Of a DNA stretch of 64,000 nt, positions 1-9,294 are shown piece by piece. Within the stretch, counting starts at the first letter, position 1, and each line of letters opens with the position of its first letter. The notes under the pieces were generated by a model. The model was not told the origin of the DNA and did not search any database. It saw only the letters and a program-made list of their open reading frames with translations. Source of the stretch: CAVYUC01 sp963771595 (GTDB lineage Bacteria; Bacteroidota; Bacteroidia; Bacteroidales; Prolixibacteraceae); contig CAVYUC010000025.1 of the NCBI GenBank assembly GCA_963771595.1, positions 1 through 64,000 on the forward strand. The letters are read 5' to 3'. The position numbers and the translations under genes were made by a program.

Positions 1-548
1 CCAATTACAATGAAACAACAAATCCGAATCATACTTCACTGGGAATTTCAACAAATTGTGAAGAATGCCACACTACAAATATTGGATGGGAACCGGCATC
101 ATTTCCCATTCATCAGGATTTTTATGCCCTGAACGGTGCACATGCCACCATCGCAAATAGCTGTGCTTTGTGTCATAACGGCGATTACCAAAATACACCG
201 GATAATTGCTACGGTTGCCATGCTTCGGATTATAACAGCACCACCGACCCGGCGCATGCCACGGCACAATTCCCAACGGATTGCCAGGCATGTCATTCTG
301 AAACTGCATGGACACCTTCCACTTTTCAGCACGATTCGCAATATTTCCCGATTTACAGCGGAAAGCACCAGGGACAATGGAATAGTTGCGCAACCTGCCA
401 TACCGAACCGGCAAATTATGCAGTTTTTTCCTGCATAACCTGTCACGAGCATAACCAGGCTGAAACAGACGGTCACCACGATGATGTCCGGAATTATGTG
501 TATAGCGCAACAAGTTGTTACGATTGTCATCCAACAGGAAGGGAATGA
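1..548 (+). CDS. Multiheme c-type cytochrome, 3' part (5' end outside window)
   Basis: The frame is open from base 3 to the stop at 546-548. It holds seven CxxCH haem-binding motifs in about 180 residues (CEECH, CALCH, CYGCH, CQACH, CATCH, CITCH, CYDCH) with many extra His residues that could be distal ligands. Such dense CxxCH spacing is the signature of periplasmic or surface multihaem electron carriers. No transmembrane segment is visible in this C-terminal part. The barrel gene starts 2 bp after the stop, so the two are probably co-transcribed. The electron donor and acceptor cannot be told from the sequence. The call of multihaem cytochrome is secure; the subfamily is not. Confidence 0.9.
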   Translation, partial: NYNETTNPNHTSLGISTNCEECHTTNIGWEPASFPIHQDFYALNGAHATIANSCALCHNGDYQNTPDNCYGCHASDYNSTTDPAHATAQFPTDCQACHSETAWTPSTFQHDSQYFPIYSGKHQGQWNSCATCHTEPANYAVFSCITCHEHNQAETDGHHDDVRNYVYSATSCYDCHPTGRE

Positions 549-549
549 A

Positions 550-2178
550 ATGATTAAAATGCACAAATACAAGATATTCATTAGCCTGTTTACAATTCTG
601 CAGTTTGTAGCTGTGTTTGCTTTTGGGCAGACGGAAAATGAATATACAGAAGGTGAAGTTTCTTATATTACAGGTAAAAATATTTACGTTAAATTCCGGA
701 ATACAGAAGGAATCAAAGATGGCGATTCCCTGTTTATCCGTCACAAGGATCTGATTGCTCCTGTATTGGTAGTGCAAAATCATTCTTCGATTTCATGTTT
801 ATGTACTCCGCTGAACGATTTTTCATTTAAAGTTTCGGATAAAGTTTATGCCAAAGTTGTAAAACCGGAATTAAAAGAAGTGACTGAAATACAGAAGGAG
901 GAATTGCCCGAAAAAGATGTGAATGAACAGGTAATGACCTCTTCAGAAACAGTAAAAGTAAAAGCCGAACATCAGCAGGATATTAGCGGACGGATTTCCG
1001 TCTCTTCCTATTCGAATATTTCGGGAACAGAGTCAGAAAATCTTCACCGGTTCAGGTACACCCTTTCCATGAAAGCAGCAAATGTTTCGGATTCAAGGTT
1101 TTCACTCGAAACCTACATTTCGTTTACACACAAACTTAACCAGTGGGATGTGGTGAAGGAGAACCTGAATGATGCATTGAAAATCTATAGTCTGGCATTG
1201 AAATACGATTTCAGTGAAACGTCAGCCTTATGGGCCGGCCGCAAAATAAATCCGAAAATCGCCAATGTTGGGGCAATCGACGGACTACAGTTTGAAAAAC
1301 AGTGGAATCATTTTTTTGCCGGTGCTGCAGTTGGCACACGGCCCGATTACCTGAAGTACGGTCATAATATTCATCTGCCCGAATACGGTGCTTATATCGG
1401 GCATTCGGGTGATACAAAAAACGGACATTTTCAAAGCACACTTGCATTTTTTGAACAACGCAATCAATCTAATATTGACCGGCGGTTTGTCTATTTTCAA
1501 CATACAAACTCCTCGGTAAAGAACCTGAATATTTTTTCTTCTTTTGAAATCGATTTATACAAACTAGAAAACGACAAGCCTAAGAATGCATTAACATTGA
1601 CGAGCCTGTACTTTTCAGCCCGTTATCGGTTTACCAGCAGGTTGTCGCTTTTTGGATCGTATGATAACCGGAAAAATGTGATTTATTATGAAACGTTCCG
1701 TAATTATTCCGAAGAAATTCTGAAACAGGCCAGCCGGCAGGGATTGCGGTTCAGGGTGAATTACCGGCCGGTAAATTATTTAATTGTCAGTGTAAATGCC
1801 GGTACACGGTTCCGAAAAGAAGAACCCCGGCCTACCAAAACATTAAACGGGCTTGTAACGTACAGCAGAATTCCTCTGATTGACGCATCTTTTACAGCTT
1901 CTGCCAACCTGATGCAAACCGTTTATCTTGATGGGCAGGTGTTTGGAGGGCGTCTCAATAAAGATATTATTCCGGGCAAGTTGAGCAGCATGTTTAACTA
2001 TCGGCATGTTAATTTTAGCTATTTTAACAGCAATTCAAATTTAAAGCAAAATATTGGCGAAGTCGATTTTTCATTCCAAATGAGTAAAAAATGGTACTTT
2101 TCTGTTAATTTTGAGGCGACTTTCCAGGAGGGAGATAATTTCAACCGATTGTATTTTAACCTCCGCCGAAAGTTGTAA
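550..2178 (+). CDS. Outer-membrane beta-barrel protein next to the cytochrome
   Basis: A 542-residue protein. I chose the ATG at 550 because a purine-rich stretch (GGAAGGGA) lies just upstream and because it places a typical signal peptide (hydrophobic stretch ending near FAFGQ) at the N-terminus; a longer reading would overlap the cytochrome gene. Residues about 25-85 look like a small beta domain (repeated Gly/Asp turns, no Cys). The rest alternates polar and aromatic residues with many Tyr/Arg/Asn turns and ends in an aromatic-rich strand, as outer-membrane barrels do. No family was recognised by name. Its position suggests a porin-like partner for the multihaem cytochrome, which is inference. 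Confidence 0.7.
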   Translation: MIKMHKYKIFISLFTILQFVAVFAFGQTENEYTEGEVSYITGKNIYVKFRNTEGIKDGDSLFIRHKDLIAPVLVVQNHSSISCLCTPLNDFSFKVSDKVYAKVVKPELKEVTEIQKEELPEKDVNEQVMTSSETVKVKAEHQQDISGRISVSSYSNISGTESENLHRFRYTLSMKAANVSDSRFSLETYISFTHKLNQWDVVKENLNDALKIYSLALKYDFSETSALWAGRKINPKIANVGAIDGLQFEKQWNHFFAGAAVGTRPDYLKYGHNIHLPEYGAYIGHSGDTKNGHFQSTLAFFEQRNQSNIDRRFVYFQHTNSSVKNLNIFSSFEIDLYKLENDKPKNALTLTSLYFSARYRFTSRLSLFGSYDNRKNVIYYETFRNYSEEILKQASRQGLRFRVNYRPVNYLIVSVNAGTRFRKEEPRPTKTLNGLVTYSRIPLIDASFTASANLMQTVYLDGQVFGGRLNKDIIPGKLSSMFNYRHVNFSYFNSNSNLKQNIGEVDFSFQMSKKWYFSVNFEATFQEGDNFNRLYFNLRRKL

Positions 2179-2214
2179 CAGATAGACTTGAAAATAATTA
2201 AGAATAAAAATAAA

Positions 2215-2937
2215 ATGAAGATGAGAATTTATTTGATGTTGATTTTAGTGGTGGTTTTTTCTTCGTGTGTAAGAAATAAAAACGGGCAGGCCGTTCAAAC
2301 AATGGCGCCGTCAAATACAAATGTTTTTGAGGTTACTGAAGTAATTCAGGGAAGTCAGTACACGTATTTGAAAGTGAAGGAAGATATGAGTGAAAAATGG
2401 GTGGCCACAGCAAAAACAAATGCAAATGTTGGTGATGTGTTGTATTATGATGAAGCACTCCAAATGAATAACTTTCACAGTAAAGAGCTGGACCGGGATT
2501 TTGATGAAATTTATTTTATTAATCAGGTGAGCGAAAATCCAATTGCAGATCAAATGCGAATTCAACCACCTCATAATGGAAAAGTGGAAACAAAAGAAAA
2601 CAGCAATATCTCGCTGAAAAAAGCGGAAGGTGAATTGACTGTGGCTGAAATTTTTGCAAATCCCAATGAATATGCCGGTGATGAAATTCAAATTAAAGGA
2701 GTTGTGGTTAAAGTGAATAATGAAATTATGGGTAAAAACTGGGTGCATATTCAGGACGGTACATCAGACGAAGGAAATTTTGATCTTACTGTGACTACTA
2801 CCGATAAAGTGGAAGTGAATGATGTGGTAACTTTTAAAGGTAAAATATCGCTTGAAAAAGATTTCGGTTCGGGTTATTATTACGATGTGATTATGGAAGA
2901 TGCAACTCTTGTCAGTAAAGAGATGAGTCAGTTGTAA
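2215..2937 (+). CDS. Lipoprotein with a C-terminal OB-fold-like domain
   Basis: A 240-residue protein starting at the ATG at 2215; a TTG at 2188 in the same frame would put charged residues before the signal and is less likely. The N-terminus is a lipoprotein signal ending in FSSC. Residues about 140-238 have the pattern of a bacterial OB-fold: 'TVAEIFANPNEYAGDEI', then 'VHIQDGT', then a strand-rich 'VVTFKGKISLEKDFGSGYYY' segment. The middle part (about 25-100) is a second small beta domain. It is third in the cytochrome/barrel operon, 36 bp after the barrel stop. Similar OB-fold proteins often accompany multihaem cytochromes, but the substrate is unknown. Confidence 0.7.
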   Translation: MKMRIYLMLILVVVFSSCVRNKNGQAVQTMAPSNTNVFEVTEVIQGSQYTYLKVKEDMSEKWVATAKTNANVGDVLYYDEALQMNNFHSKELDRDFDEIYFINQVSENPIADQMRIQPPHNGKVETKENSNISLKKAEGELTVAEIFANPNEYAGDEIQIKGVVVKVNNEIMGKNWVHIQDGTSDEGNFDLTVTTTDKVEVNDVVTFKGKISLEKDFGSGYYYDVIMEDATLVSKEMSQL

Positions 2938-2956
2938 AAGAGATAATTCTTACTAT

Positions 2957-2994
2957 AAAAAAAGGGGCAAAATTTAGTTTTTGCCCCTTTTTTT
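2957..2994 (+). terminator. Rho-independent terminator of the cytochrome operon
   Basis: Perfect stem AAAAAGGGGCAAAA / TTTTTGCCCCTTTTT with a short loop and a T-run, 20 bp after the lipoprotein stop. It is symmetrical enough to work from both sides. Confidence 0.85.
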
Positions 2995-3100
2995 ATTTGC
3001 CCCTGCAGGATAAGCACAAAAGCAAACCTTCCCTGCTATCATTTCACGGGTAGATATTTAATCGTCCGGTGAACCAAAGCTATACTGATTCAAAAAAATC

Positions 3101-3125
3101 ATCCGGTGACGGAAAATCACCGGAT
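3101..3125. repeat. Perfect 9-bp inverted repeat
   Basis: ATCCGGTGA at 3101-3109 pairs perfectly with TCACCGGAT at 3117-3125 across a 7-nt loop. There is no T-run on either side, so it is not an obvious terminator. It could be an operator or an RNA hairpin. Confidence 0.6.
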
Positions 3126-3250
3126 AAAGGTCTGTGTACTCTTTCTTTCTCAGCTAACCATTCCTGGAGGGGAATTTTCACCCTGGCTCAAGGATATTAT
3201 TAAGCCGTATTAAATTCAATGTAAATTCGAATTAAATTCAATTATAACCA

Positions 3251-3300
3251 AATTTACTTCGAATTTACTTCGAGTTTACTTCGAGTTTACTTCGAATTTA
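3251..3300. repeat. 11-bp tandem repeat, about 4.5 units
   Basis: Four consecutive 11-bp units of (A/G)-TTTACTTCG type begin at 3251, 3262, 3273 and 3284, followed by a partial unit. Two units read AATTTACTTCG and two AGTTTACTTCG. The 11-bp period is close to one DNA helical turn. Confidence 0.8.
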
Positions 3301-3400
3301 GTCCTGTTTTAATATCCCCTTAATATTATTTTGAAATTACGTTATGCTAAGACATAGAATTTAAGCTCCGGGAAAAAAATGAATACAAAATATTTTTTTC

Positions 3401-3547
3401 TTTACCCCTTTGGCTCCGCCATTTCCCCTTACTAAGGGGAAAATCTTCCCATAAAGAATGTGCTAAAACATAAATTTTGCAGTTTTTTATTCAGAACGTT
3501 CTCCCCTCAGGAGGGGAGATGCCGACAGGCAGAGGGGTAGGGGGAAA
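3401..3547 (+). repeat. Palindromic DUF559-associated repeat, copy 1
   Basis: About 145 bp, starting TACCCCTTTGGCTCCGCC and ending in GCCGACAGGCAGAGGGGTAG. The two ends are imperfect inverted repeats of each other, and each half also contains its own small hairpin (CCCCTTACTAAGGGG near 3424; CTCCCCTCAGGAGGGGAG near 3510). The same layout occurs at 3658, 9295, 9835, 14785 and 15323. This copy and the next are in the opposite orientation to the other four. Confidence 0.85.
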
Positions 3548-3555
3548 ATAAACAT

Positions 3556-3657
3556 ATGAAATACAAACAACTCATAAAGTCACTTTCAGGTATGGGAAAA
3601 TTAATTTTAATATTTTAAAAATTAGAGAATAAAAAAATGAAACTAAGATACAGTCTC
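3556..3657 (+). pseudogene. Remnant of a DUF559 endonuclease gene
   Basis: Between two palindromic repeats, a frame opens at 3556 with MKYKQLIKSLSG, matching the first residues of the intact DUF559 protein at 9457-9822 (MKYEQLKETT). It stops after about 20 residues. The last ~35 bp, just before the next repeat, resemble the 3' end of the intact gene (GAATAAAA... before TTTACCCC). The middle, with all nuclease residues, is gone. The position, start codon directly after the GGCAGAGGGGTAG end, is the same as in the two fuller copies. Confidence 0.6.
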
Positions 3658-3806
3658 TTTACCCCTTTGGCTCCGCCATTTCCCCTTACTAAGGGGAAAT
3701 CTTCCCATAAAGAATGTGCTAAAACATTCATATAGCAGTAAATTTGTTTAGAACATTCTCCCCTCCAGATGGGAGATGCCGGCTGGCAGAGGGGTAGGGG
3801 AAAATA
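3658..3806 (+). repeat. Palindromic DUF559-associated repeat, copy 2
   Basis: Same orientation and layout as the element at 3401, with the same internal hairpins (CCCCTTACTAAGGGG near 3682) and the same ends. It closes the remnant composite element 3401-3806. Confidence 0.85.
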
Positions 3807-3856
3807 TAAGATGAAATTCAATACAAATAATAAGAATTAACTTACAGGCTTATTGC

Positions 3857-5296
3857 TTAATGGCTAACCTTTATATTCTCACATTTGGCATCTTTAACAA
3901 TCTTACCGGCATTTTCCTTCCAGGAATAAATATTCGGATATAAAACCATGGCATCCTGAACGTCGTTGAAAATAATGGCCGGGCGAACATCGTCGCCTTT
4001 AATGAAAAGCTGAATGTTGTTCAGTGAAATGTTTTTTACATGCCTGATGAAAAATCCCGAAGCGGGCAGTACCTCTCCAAACATGCCGGCAGTGGGGTAA
4101 CCTTTGTCATTTTCGGGCACTTCCATTTGTGCTGCTTCTTCACTGCCATTGCTTAAGCTGGTAATAAAGATGTTATTCAGGCTAATGTTTTCAGCATACG
4201 AGCCCGGAATTCCGGTGATATTTGATGTTGTTTCTGAAGAAGTTGTAGCAATCACATTCGAAATAGAAACATTGCGGAGCTTTCCCATTCCAGGTTCTTT
4301 AGCATCGGGGGCATATTTCCGGGCACGGTTCCCGAGCCGGATGAAGATAGGGCAGCCGGTTTCAGATATGGTTATGTTGCTGATATTTACCTGGTCTAGT
4401 ACGCCACCGTCGACCATTTCCACAGAAATTGCCGACTGGCCGGCCAGCTGTCCGTATATCGGATCTTTGTCGGCTGAAGGACTTACCGTGCAATTACTGA
4501 AAATAATATTCTGAAAGCCACCGGTTGTCTCTGTTCCCATTTTCAGTGCGTTGCAATGCGATTTTACCACGCAGTTGGAAACAATCACATCTTTGCACGG
4601 ACGCGGGCTTGTGCTTTTCAGGCAGATCCCGTCGTCATCACTATCCACAAAGCAATCCGTAACAACCACATCCTGACAGCCGTCGATATCAATACCGTCG
4701 TTGTTGTAATTGCAGTGGTTGTATACATTTATTCCTTCAATTTTAAGGTTGTCGCATGCAAGGTAGTGTTGCATCCAGCCTCCGGAGTTCAGCATATGTA
4801 CACCTTCGATTCTTACATTTTTACAGTTGATAAGCTGAATGAGATGAGGCCTCGTGATTCCGGGTTCATCTCCTGTTTCAGCCCGTTCGAATGCGGCGCC
4901 CTGCCCGTCGATTGTTCCCTGTCCGGTAATTGCAACATCCGATTGTCCTTCTGCAAAAATAAGTTGTTTGGTTGCCTGCCCTGTACGAAGAGCAACATAT
5001 TCAGGCTGTATACTCAGGTAATCATTAACATCCCGGCTTCCCAAAAGTGTCGCCCCTTTTTGAACTTCAAGTGTGACATCGTTCTTCAGTACCAGCGAAC
5101 CTGTCAGGAAGTTTCCGGGAGGAACCAGCACCGTACCGCCGCCACTTTCGGAAACTTTATCGATGGCTTGTTGGATAATTTCACTGTTAAGTGTTTTTCC
5201 GTCAGATTTTGCTCCCGCATTCAGAATATTAATATCTTCGGGAAAACAATAATTTGCAATCAGGAGAAACAGGAGAATTAAATTCAGTATTTTCAT
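3857..5296 (-). CDS. GH28 family polygalacturonase-like glycoside hydrolase
   Basis: A 479-residue secreted protein with an N-terminal signal peptide (hydrophobic, ending near YCFPE). The pectate-lyase-like right-handed beta-helix starts at once ('NILNAGAKSDGKT', 'GGGTVLVPPGNF'), as in the GH28 family. The catalytic region is recognisable: NNDGIDIDG and DSDDDGICLKS carry the conserved Asp residues, followed by SHCNALKMGTET where the family usually has a Gly-His-Gly type motif. It would hydrolyse alpha-galacturonan or a related uronic-acid glycan in the periplasm or outside the cell. It stands alone on its strand here, beside palindromic elements. The exact substrate is not determined. Confidence 0.88.
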   Translation of the reverse strand: MKILNLILLFLLIANYCFPEDINILNAGAKSDGKTLNSEIIQQAIDKVSESGGGTVLVPPGNFLTGSLVLKNDVTLEVQKGATLLGSRDVNDYLSIQPEYVALRTGQATKQLIFAEGQSDVAITGQGTIDGQGAAFERAETGDEPGITRPHLIQLINCKNVRIEGVHMLNSGGWMQHYLACDNLKIEGINVYNHCNYNNDGIDIDGCQDVVVTDCFVDSDDDGICLKSTSPRPCKDVIVSNCVVKSHCNALKMGTETTGGFQNIIFSNCTVSPSADKDPIYGQLAGQSAISVEMVDGGVLDQVNISNITISETGCPIFIRLGNRARKYAPDAKEPGMGKLRNVSISNVIATTSSETTSNITGIPGSYAENISLNNIFITSLSNGSEEAAQMEVPENDKGYPTAGMFGEVLPASGFFIRHVKNISLNNIQLFIKGDDVRPAIIFNDVQDAMVLYPNIYSWKENAGKIVKDAKCENIKVSH

Positions 5297-5435
5297 ATTT
5301 TATCAATTTGGACAGATGCAGTAAAATTATAAGTTTTAACAGAAATCAAACCAATTTTTTGTTTTTCAGTACAAATTCATTAATCGCTAAATTTTCATGA
5401 ATTTGAAGTTATATATGTATATATTAATTATCCCA

Positions 5436-6155
5436 ATGAAAACCATATTGAAAATTTACTTTCCGGTATTTCTATCCTTCCGTTTGTCATGTAATAATCC
5501 AGTGAAATATTTACCTGGTAGTTTAAGGAAATCCGGAATTGTTTTACTGTTGTTGACTTGCTGTTCAATTCGTTCATTTTCAAGAGATACAAATATAGAA
5601 AACTGGACTTTTCTGGGTGGGGTAACTCATTTCGGAAAAACGGAACTTTCTTTTCACAGTGCCAACTTTTTCAGGCACCGCATTGATGGATATTTCCTGA
5701 ACCACACACAAATTTCACTTCACTTTCCGTCTAAATCAAATTGGTCGGCAGGTATTGCATACAAACAGGAATATGTTAAATTTCCTGATCGGTGGAGAAC
5801 TGAATACCGGCCGATGCTACATTTGTTTTACAAGATTAACGTCCGCTATCTGAACATCAGTGACCGCAGCCGCTGGGAATTCCGGTTGATGGATGGCGAA
5901 CTGATAAACCGCTACCGGAACCAGATTCAGCTGGCTTATACCAAATCGAAAAAATTGACACCTTATATTTCAACTGAATCTTCATTTTATTTTAACCCAC
6001 TCAGTTATACCCGGCAGCGGACCATTATCGGAACAGAAATCCCGTTAAAAAATTTTGAACTCAATCTTTTTGCCGGTCATCAGTTGAATGAAGATTTTCC
6101 AAAAGTCTGGAATACCACGTATATGATCGGAACCGGATTGATGGTTCATTTTTGA
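5436..6155 (+). CDS. DUF2490 family outer-membrane protein
   Basis: A 239-residue protein read from the ATG at 5436; an in-frame ATG at 5397 is possible. The body matches DUF2490: a strand-rich sequence with 'RNQIQLAYTKSKKLTPYIS' in the middle and an aromatic C-terminus ending MVHF, typical of small outer-membrane barrels. The only good signal-like segment (IVLLLLTCCSIRSFS) lies about 35-50 residues into the frame, so the true start may be a later non-ATG codon. It is the only plus-strand gene in the glycan region. Function unknown. Confidence 0.65.
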   Translation: MKTILKIYFPVFLSFRLSCNNPVKYLPGSLRKSGIVLLLLTCCSIRSFSRDTNIENWTFLGGVTHFGKTELSFHSANFFRHRIDGYFLNHTQISLHFPSKSNWSAGIAYKQEYVKFPDRWRTEYRPMLHLFYKINVRYLNISDRSRWEFRLMDGELINRYRNQIQLAYTKSKKLTPYISTESSFYFNPLSYTRQRTIIGTEIPLKNFELNLFAGHQLNEDFPKVWNTTYMIGTGLMVHF

Positions 6156-6192
6156 TTGGCAAGACCTGGCCATTTTCAATAACTGGAATAAT

Positions 6193-7668
6193 TTAACGTT
6201 GAAAAAGTTCTTCGTGAACTACATTTCCATCAACATCATAATGCTGAAAAGTGAGGGTTGGAACGCCAGTTTCGCGTGAAACATATCCACGAAGGAATCC
6301 TCCTTTTACCCGCAGGAAACGATGTTCCGGCCGCACATCTTCCTGACTCCAGCCGCCTGCATGTTCATCGGAACCGGCGCCACAACTGAATTCCCAGAGA
6401 TTTGTTCCTTCGAAATGCGTTACATACTGCCAATGCCTGTCGCCGTTGCACAGGTAAACGTTCTCAAACTGATTCAACCGTTCGCGCAACTCATCTCCTT
6501 CGGTTTGAAAACCTTCATTGGCGTAATTGTCGTTTTTGTTTTTTCGGTCGGGCCCCAATATCGGATTGGCATTGATAATTACCTTGAAAGTGGCATCCGA
6601 TTCTTTTAGTGTGCGAAACAACCACTCTTTTTGTTCGGCACCAAAAATTGTTTTTCCCGGTCTGTCGGGCATCGAATTTTTACTTCGGTAGTTTCTTCCT
6701 TCGGTAACCCAAATCTGCAAATCCTTTCCCCAGCGAATAGTTTTATAAAATTTATCGTGTGACGGAAACTGTTCTTCGTTAAATATTTCAAGTCCGCGAT
6801 CCCAGGTTACGGTTCCGTATTTCATTCCCGGAAAGGCATCATCGCGCAATACATCATGGTCATCCTTCATAAAATAGGAAGTTGTTTGTGTCCAGAATTT
6901 TCGTTGCAGCGGTAAGGCAAATAAACGGTCCCATTTAAACCGCATCAACTTTTCAACTGGTGCATAGGGTTCCGGTTTATCGTAATATTCAACATCGCCG
7001 GTATGCACATAAAAATCAGGAAACATATCCATCATGGCACTGTAGATTTTGTGTCCGCCGGTGGTATCTTTCCGCCAGTAATCGTGGCAGGTAACAATAC
7101 AGAATTCGATGTTTTCTTCCGTATCGGCTGCCGGTGGAGTGCGAAAAGCACCATTAATTTTATCCGAAACTTTGGAGTTTTCATTTCTCCGGGCTTCCAT
7201 CTCCACCACATATTTTGTATCCGGATTCAGGTTTTCGAGTTTCCACTGGTGGGTGAAATTTTTAGCAGTATCCACCGCCACCCAGTTGGTTTCGGTTTTA
7301 TTATCCTGATTTGTCAGTGGATAGTATGTAAGTTTAATCTCGCCGGAAGCTCCCGGACAGGCGCCAATCATATCGTTTAGCGTGAGTCCTTCCGGAATTT
7401 GTGCTTTGAAAATTTCTTCGGGATTGGCATTTTCATCCAGCTTTCGGTGTTCCTCTGCCGAAGGCACCAGGAATCTGGCCCCGCTGGCATTTCCTTCCGG
7501 ATTTTTGGTCAGCCGCGTCCAGAGAACAATCGAATGCTGGTCGGCCCAGCCGTTATGAAATCCGTTTCCGAAATACGGGCCATCGGTTTGTTTTTGGGTT
7601 TGGCAGGAAAAAAAGAGCAGGGTGAAAATTGCCAAAAGCAAATTTGTTTTTAATAATATAGTTTTCAT
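6193..7668 (-). CDS. PhoD-like alkaline phosphatase lipoprotein
   Basis: A 491-residue protein with a lipoprotein signal ending in LFFSC. PhoD/metallophosphoesterase motifs appear in order: an N-terminal beta domain, CIVTCHDYW, HTGDVEYYD, KDDHDVLRDD, EGRNYRS, and NGDRHWQY near the C-terminus. These supply the metal-binding Asp/His residues of the family. It would cleave phosphate esters on the periplasmic or surface face. It follows the broken sulfatase gene by 14 bp on the same strand, so sulfate- and phosphate-ester removal appear to be co-transcribed. The natural substrate is not known. Confidence 0.85.
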   Translation of the reverse strand: MKTILLKTNLLLAIFTLLFFSCQTQKQTDGPYFGNGFHNGWADQHSIVLWTRLTKNPEGNASGARFLVPSAEEHRKLDENANPEEIFKAQIPEGLTLNDMIGACPGASGEIKLTYYPLTNQDNKTETNWVAVDTAKNFTHQWKLENLNPDTKYVVEMEARRNENSKVSDKINGAFRTPPAADTEENIEFCIVTCHDYWRKDTTGGHKIYSAMMDMFPDFYVHTGDVEYYDKPEPYAPVEKLMRFKWDRLFALPLQRKFWTQTTSYFMKDDHDVLRDDAFPGMKYGTVTWDRGLEIFNEEQFPSHDKFYKTIRWGKDLQIWVTEGRNYRSKNSMPDRPGKTIFGAEQKEWLFRTLKESDATFKVIINANPILGPDRKNKNDNYANEGFQTEGDELRERLNQFENVYLCNGDRHWQYVTHFEGTNLWEFSCGAGSDEHAGGWSQEDVRPEHRFLRVKGGFLRGYVSRETGVPTLTFQHYDVDGNVVHEELFQR

Positions 7669-7682
7669 TATATCAACTATTT

Positions 7683-9234
7683 TTATTCTAAGAAATCAGG
7701 TAGTCCGGCTTTCCATTCGTTAAATAATGCATCCAACTCCTTCACTTTATCCGGATTATCGGCTGCAAGATTTTCAGTTTCAGAAGGATCGGTTTCCAGG
7801 TTGTATAAATCCCAGTCGTTATTCAGGCCTTCCTTTACAATTTTCCAGGAGTTGGCATAACAGGCCTGTCCGTCGCTCCATTCCCAGAAAATTGGTTTTT
7901 CGCGCGGCGGATTTTTACCTTTAAAAGCAGGCAACAGGCTCTGTCCCTGCATTGGGGTAATTTTTTGGCCGTTAAATTCTGCAGGATACCTGGCGCCGGT
8001 AATGTCAACAAAAGTTGCCATGAGATCGATAAAATGCCCGGGGAATCGTGAAAAGGTTTTTGGTTCAATTTTCCCCGGCCAGTAAGCAATCAAGGGCGTG
8101 TTGATTCCGCCTTCGTAACTGAAATTTTTATAATAGCGGAAGGGGGTGTTTCCCACATTTGCCCAACTGTGACCGAGGGAGGACCAGCGTGTCATGGTTC
8201 CGATTTCGCCGTAATCATCCGAAAGACGAACCATTTCAGCGGAAGCGCCGTTGTCTGAAACAAAAATTATCAGCGTGTTTTCATCTTTTCCAATTTCCTT
8301 CAATTTTGCCAGTACACGTCCAATATTTTGATCCAGCCGGTCAATCATTGCTGCATAGACTTCCATTTTCCGTGATTTCATCTTTTCGAACTGAATCAGG
8401 CAGGTTATTCCATTCTTCATATGTCGGTTCCGATAAAGTATATGTATCATCAATCAAACCAAGTTCTTTTTGTTTCCGGTAGCGCTGCCTGCGGATTTCT
8501 TCATAACCTGAGTCGTACTTTCCTTTGTATCTGGCGATGTCTTCGGGCCAGGCCATCAGCGGATCATGTGGTGCTGTGTAGGCAAGATAAAGGAAGAATG
8601 GTTTATCTTCGTTTTGATACTCATCGAGCCAGCCGAGCGCGTATTTGGTAAAATAATCGGTGGTATAAAAATCTTTGGCTTCGGGTGTGTACGGATGGTA
8701 CATCACACTGTCGATGCACCACCAGCGCTGGTTTTTATTTCCCGGTTTTCCTTTTCGCGCAGGAGCGCCTTCTCCGGTCCGCTGGTTGCCCGGGTTAAAA
8801 TGGTTACAGGCGCCGTCCTTTAATCCGTAATAACGGTCGAAACCGCGTGTCACGGGATTTTCCAACCCGTGATGTTTTCCCGACCAAAGTGTCCGGTAAC
8901 CGGCAGTGCGAAGCACTTCGCCCAGTGTGACGGCATTTGTGATGGGATCATTGTATGACTTTGAATATCCGTTTTGTTGCGCATAAACGCCTGTCAGCAG
9001 ACACGCCCGCGAAGGGAAACATTTTGATGTATTGTGAAACTGTGTAAATCGTATTCCACCTTCGCCTAATTTATCAAGGTTCGGGGTTTGCACTTCGCTG
9101 CCGTAACACCCGATATCCGACCAGCCCAAATCATCGGCGGCAATTAAAATGATGTTTGGCTTTTGCTGTTTTTCCTGGCAGGAGGTAAAAATGAAAAGGG
9201 AGAAAATAAAAAGGATGATCCGGAATGGTTTCAT
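7683..9234 (-). pseudogene. S1-type arylsulfatase lipoprotein, interrupted by a frameshift
   Basis: The first part (from the ATG at 9234) has a lipoprotein signal ending FTSC, the metal site AADDLGWSD, and CFPSR at residues 72-76. That is the C-x-P-S-R sequence whose Cys becomes formylglycine in sulfatases. The second part, in another frame, continues with MEVYAAMIDRLDQNIGRV and VSDNGAS. Removing one A from the A4 run at 8383-8386 (TTTT on the plus strand) joins both parts into a normal ~516-residue sulfatase. The enzyme would act on sulfated glycans. Either a recent lesion or an assembly error; all catalytic residues remain. Confidence 0.85.
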
Positions 9235-9294
9235 TTTATACAGTTTTAAGTGATTTTTAAAAGTATAAAAAATCAAGATTTTTTTATACTTTTT

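Larger units (their letters stand above)
2995..3400. other. Non-coding stretch between the cytochrome operon and the first palindromic element
   Basis: No credible gene. It holds a perfect 9-bp inverted repeat at 3101-3125 and an 11-bp tandem repeat at 3251-3300, listed separately; the remainder is AT-rich and unremarkable. Confidence 0.6.

Noticed and set aside
73..783. Long minus-strand open frame opposite the cytochrome gene
   Set aside because: It is the antisense of CxxCH-rich codons and of the barrel gene start; no family match and the plus-strand genes are clear.
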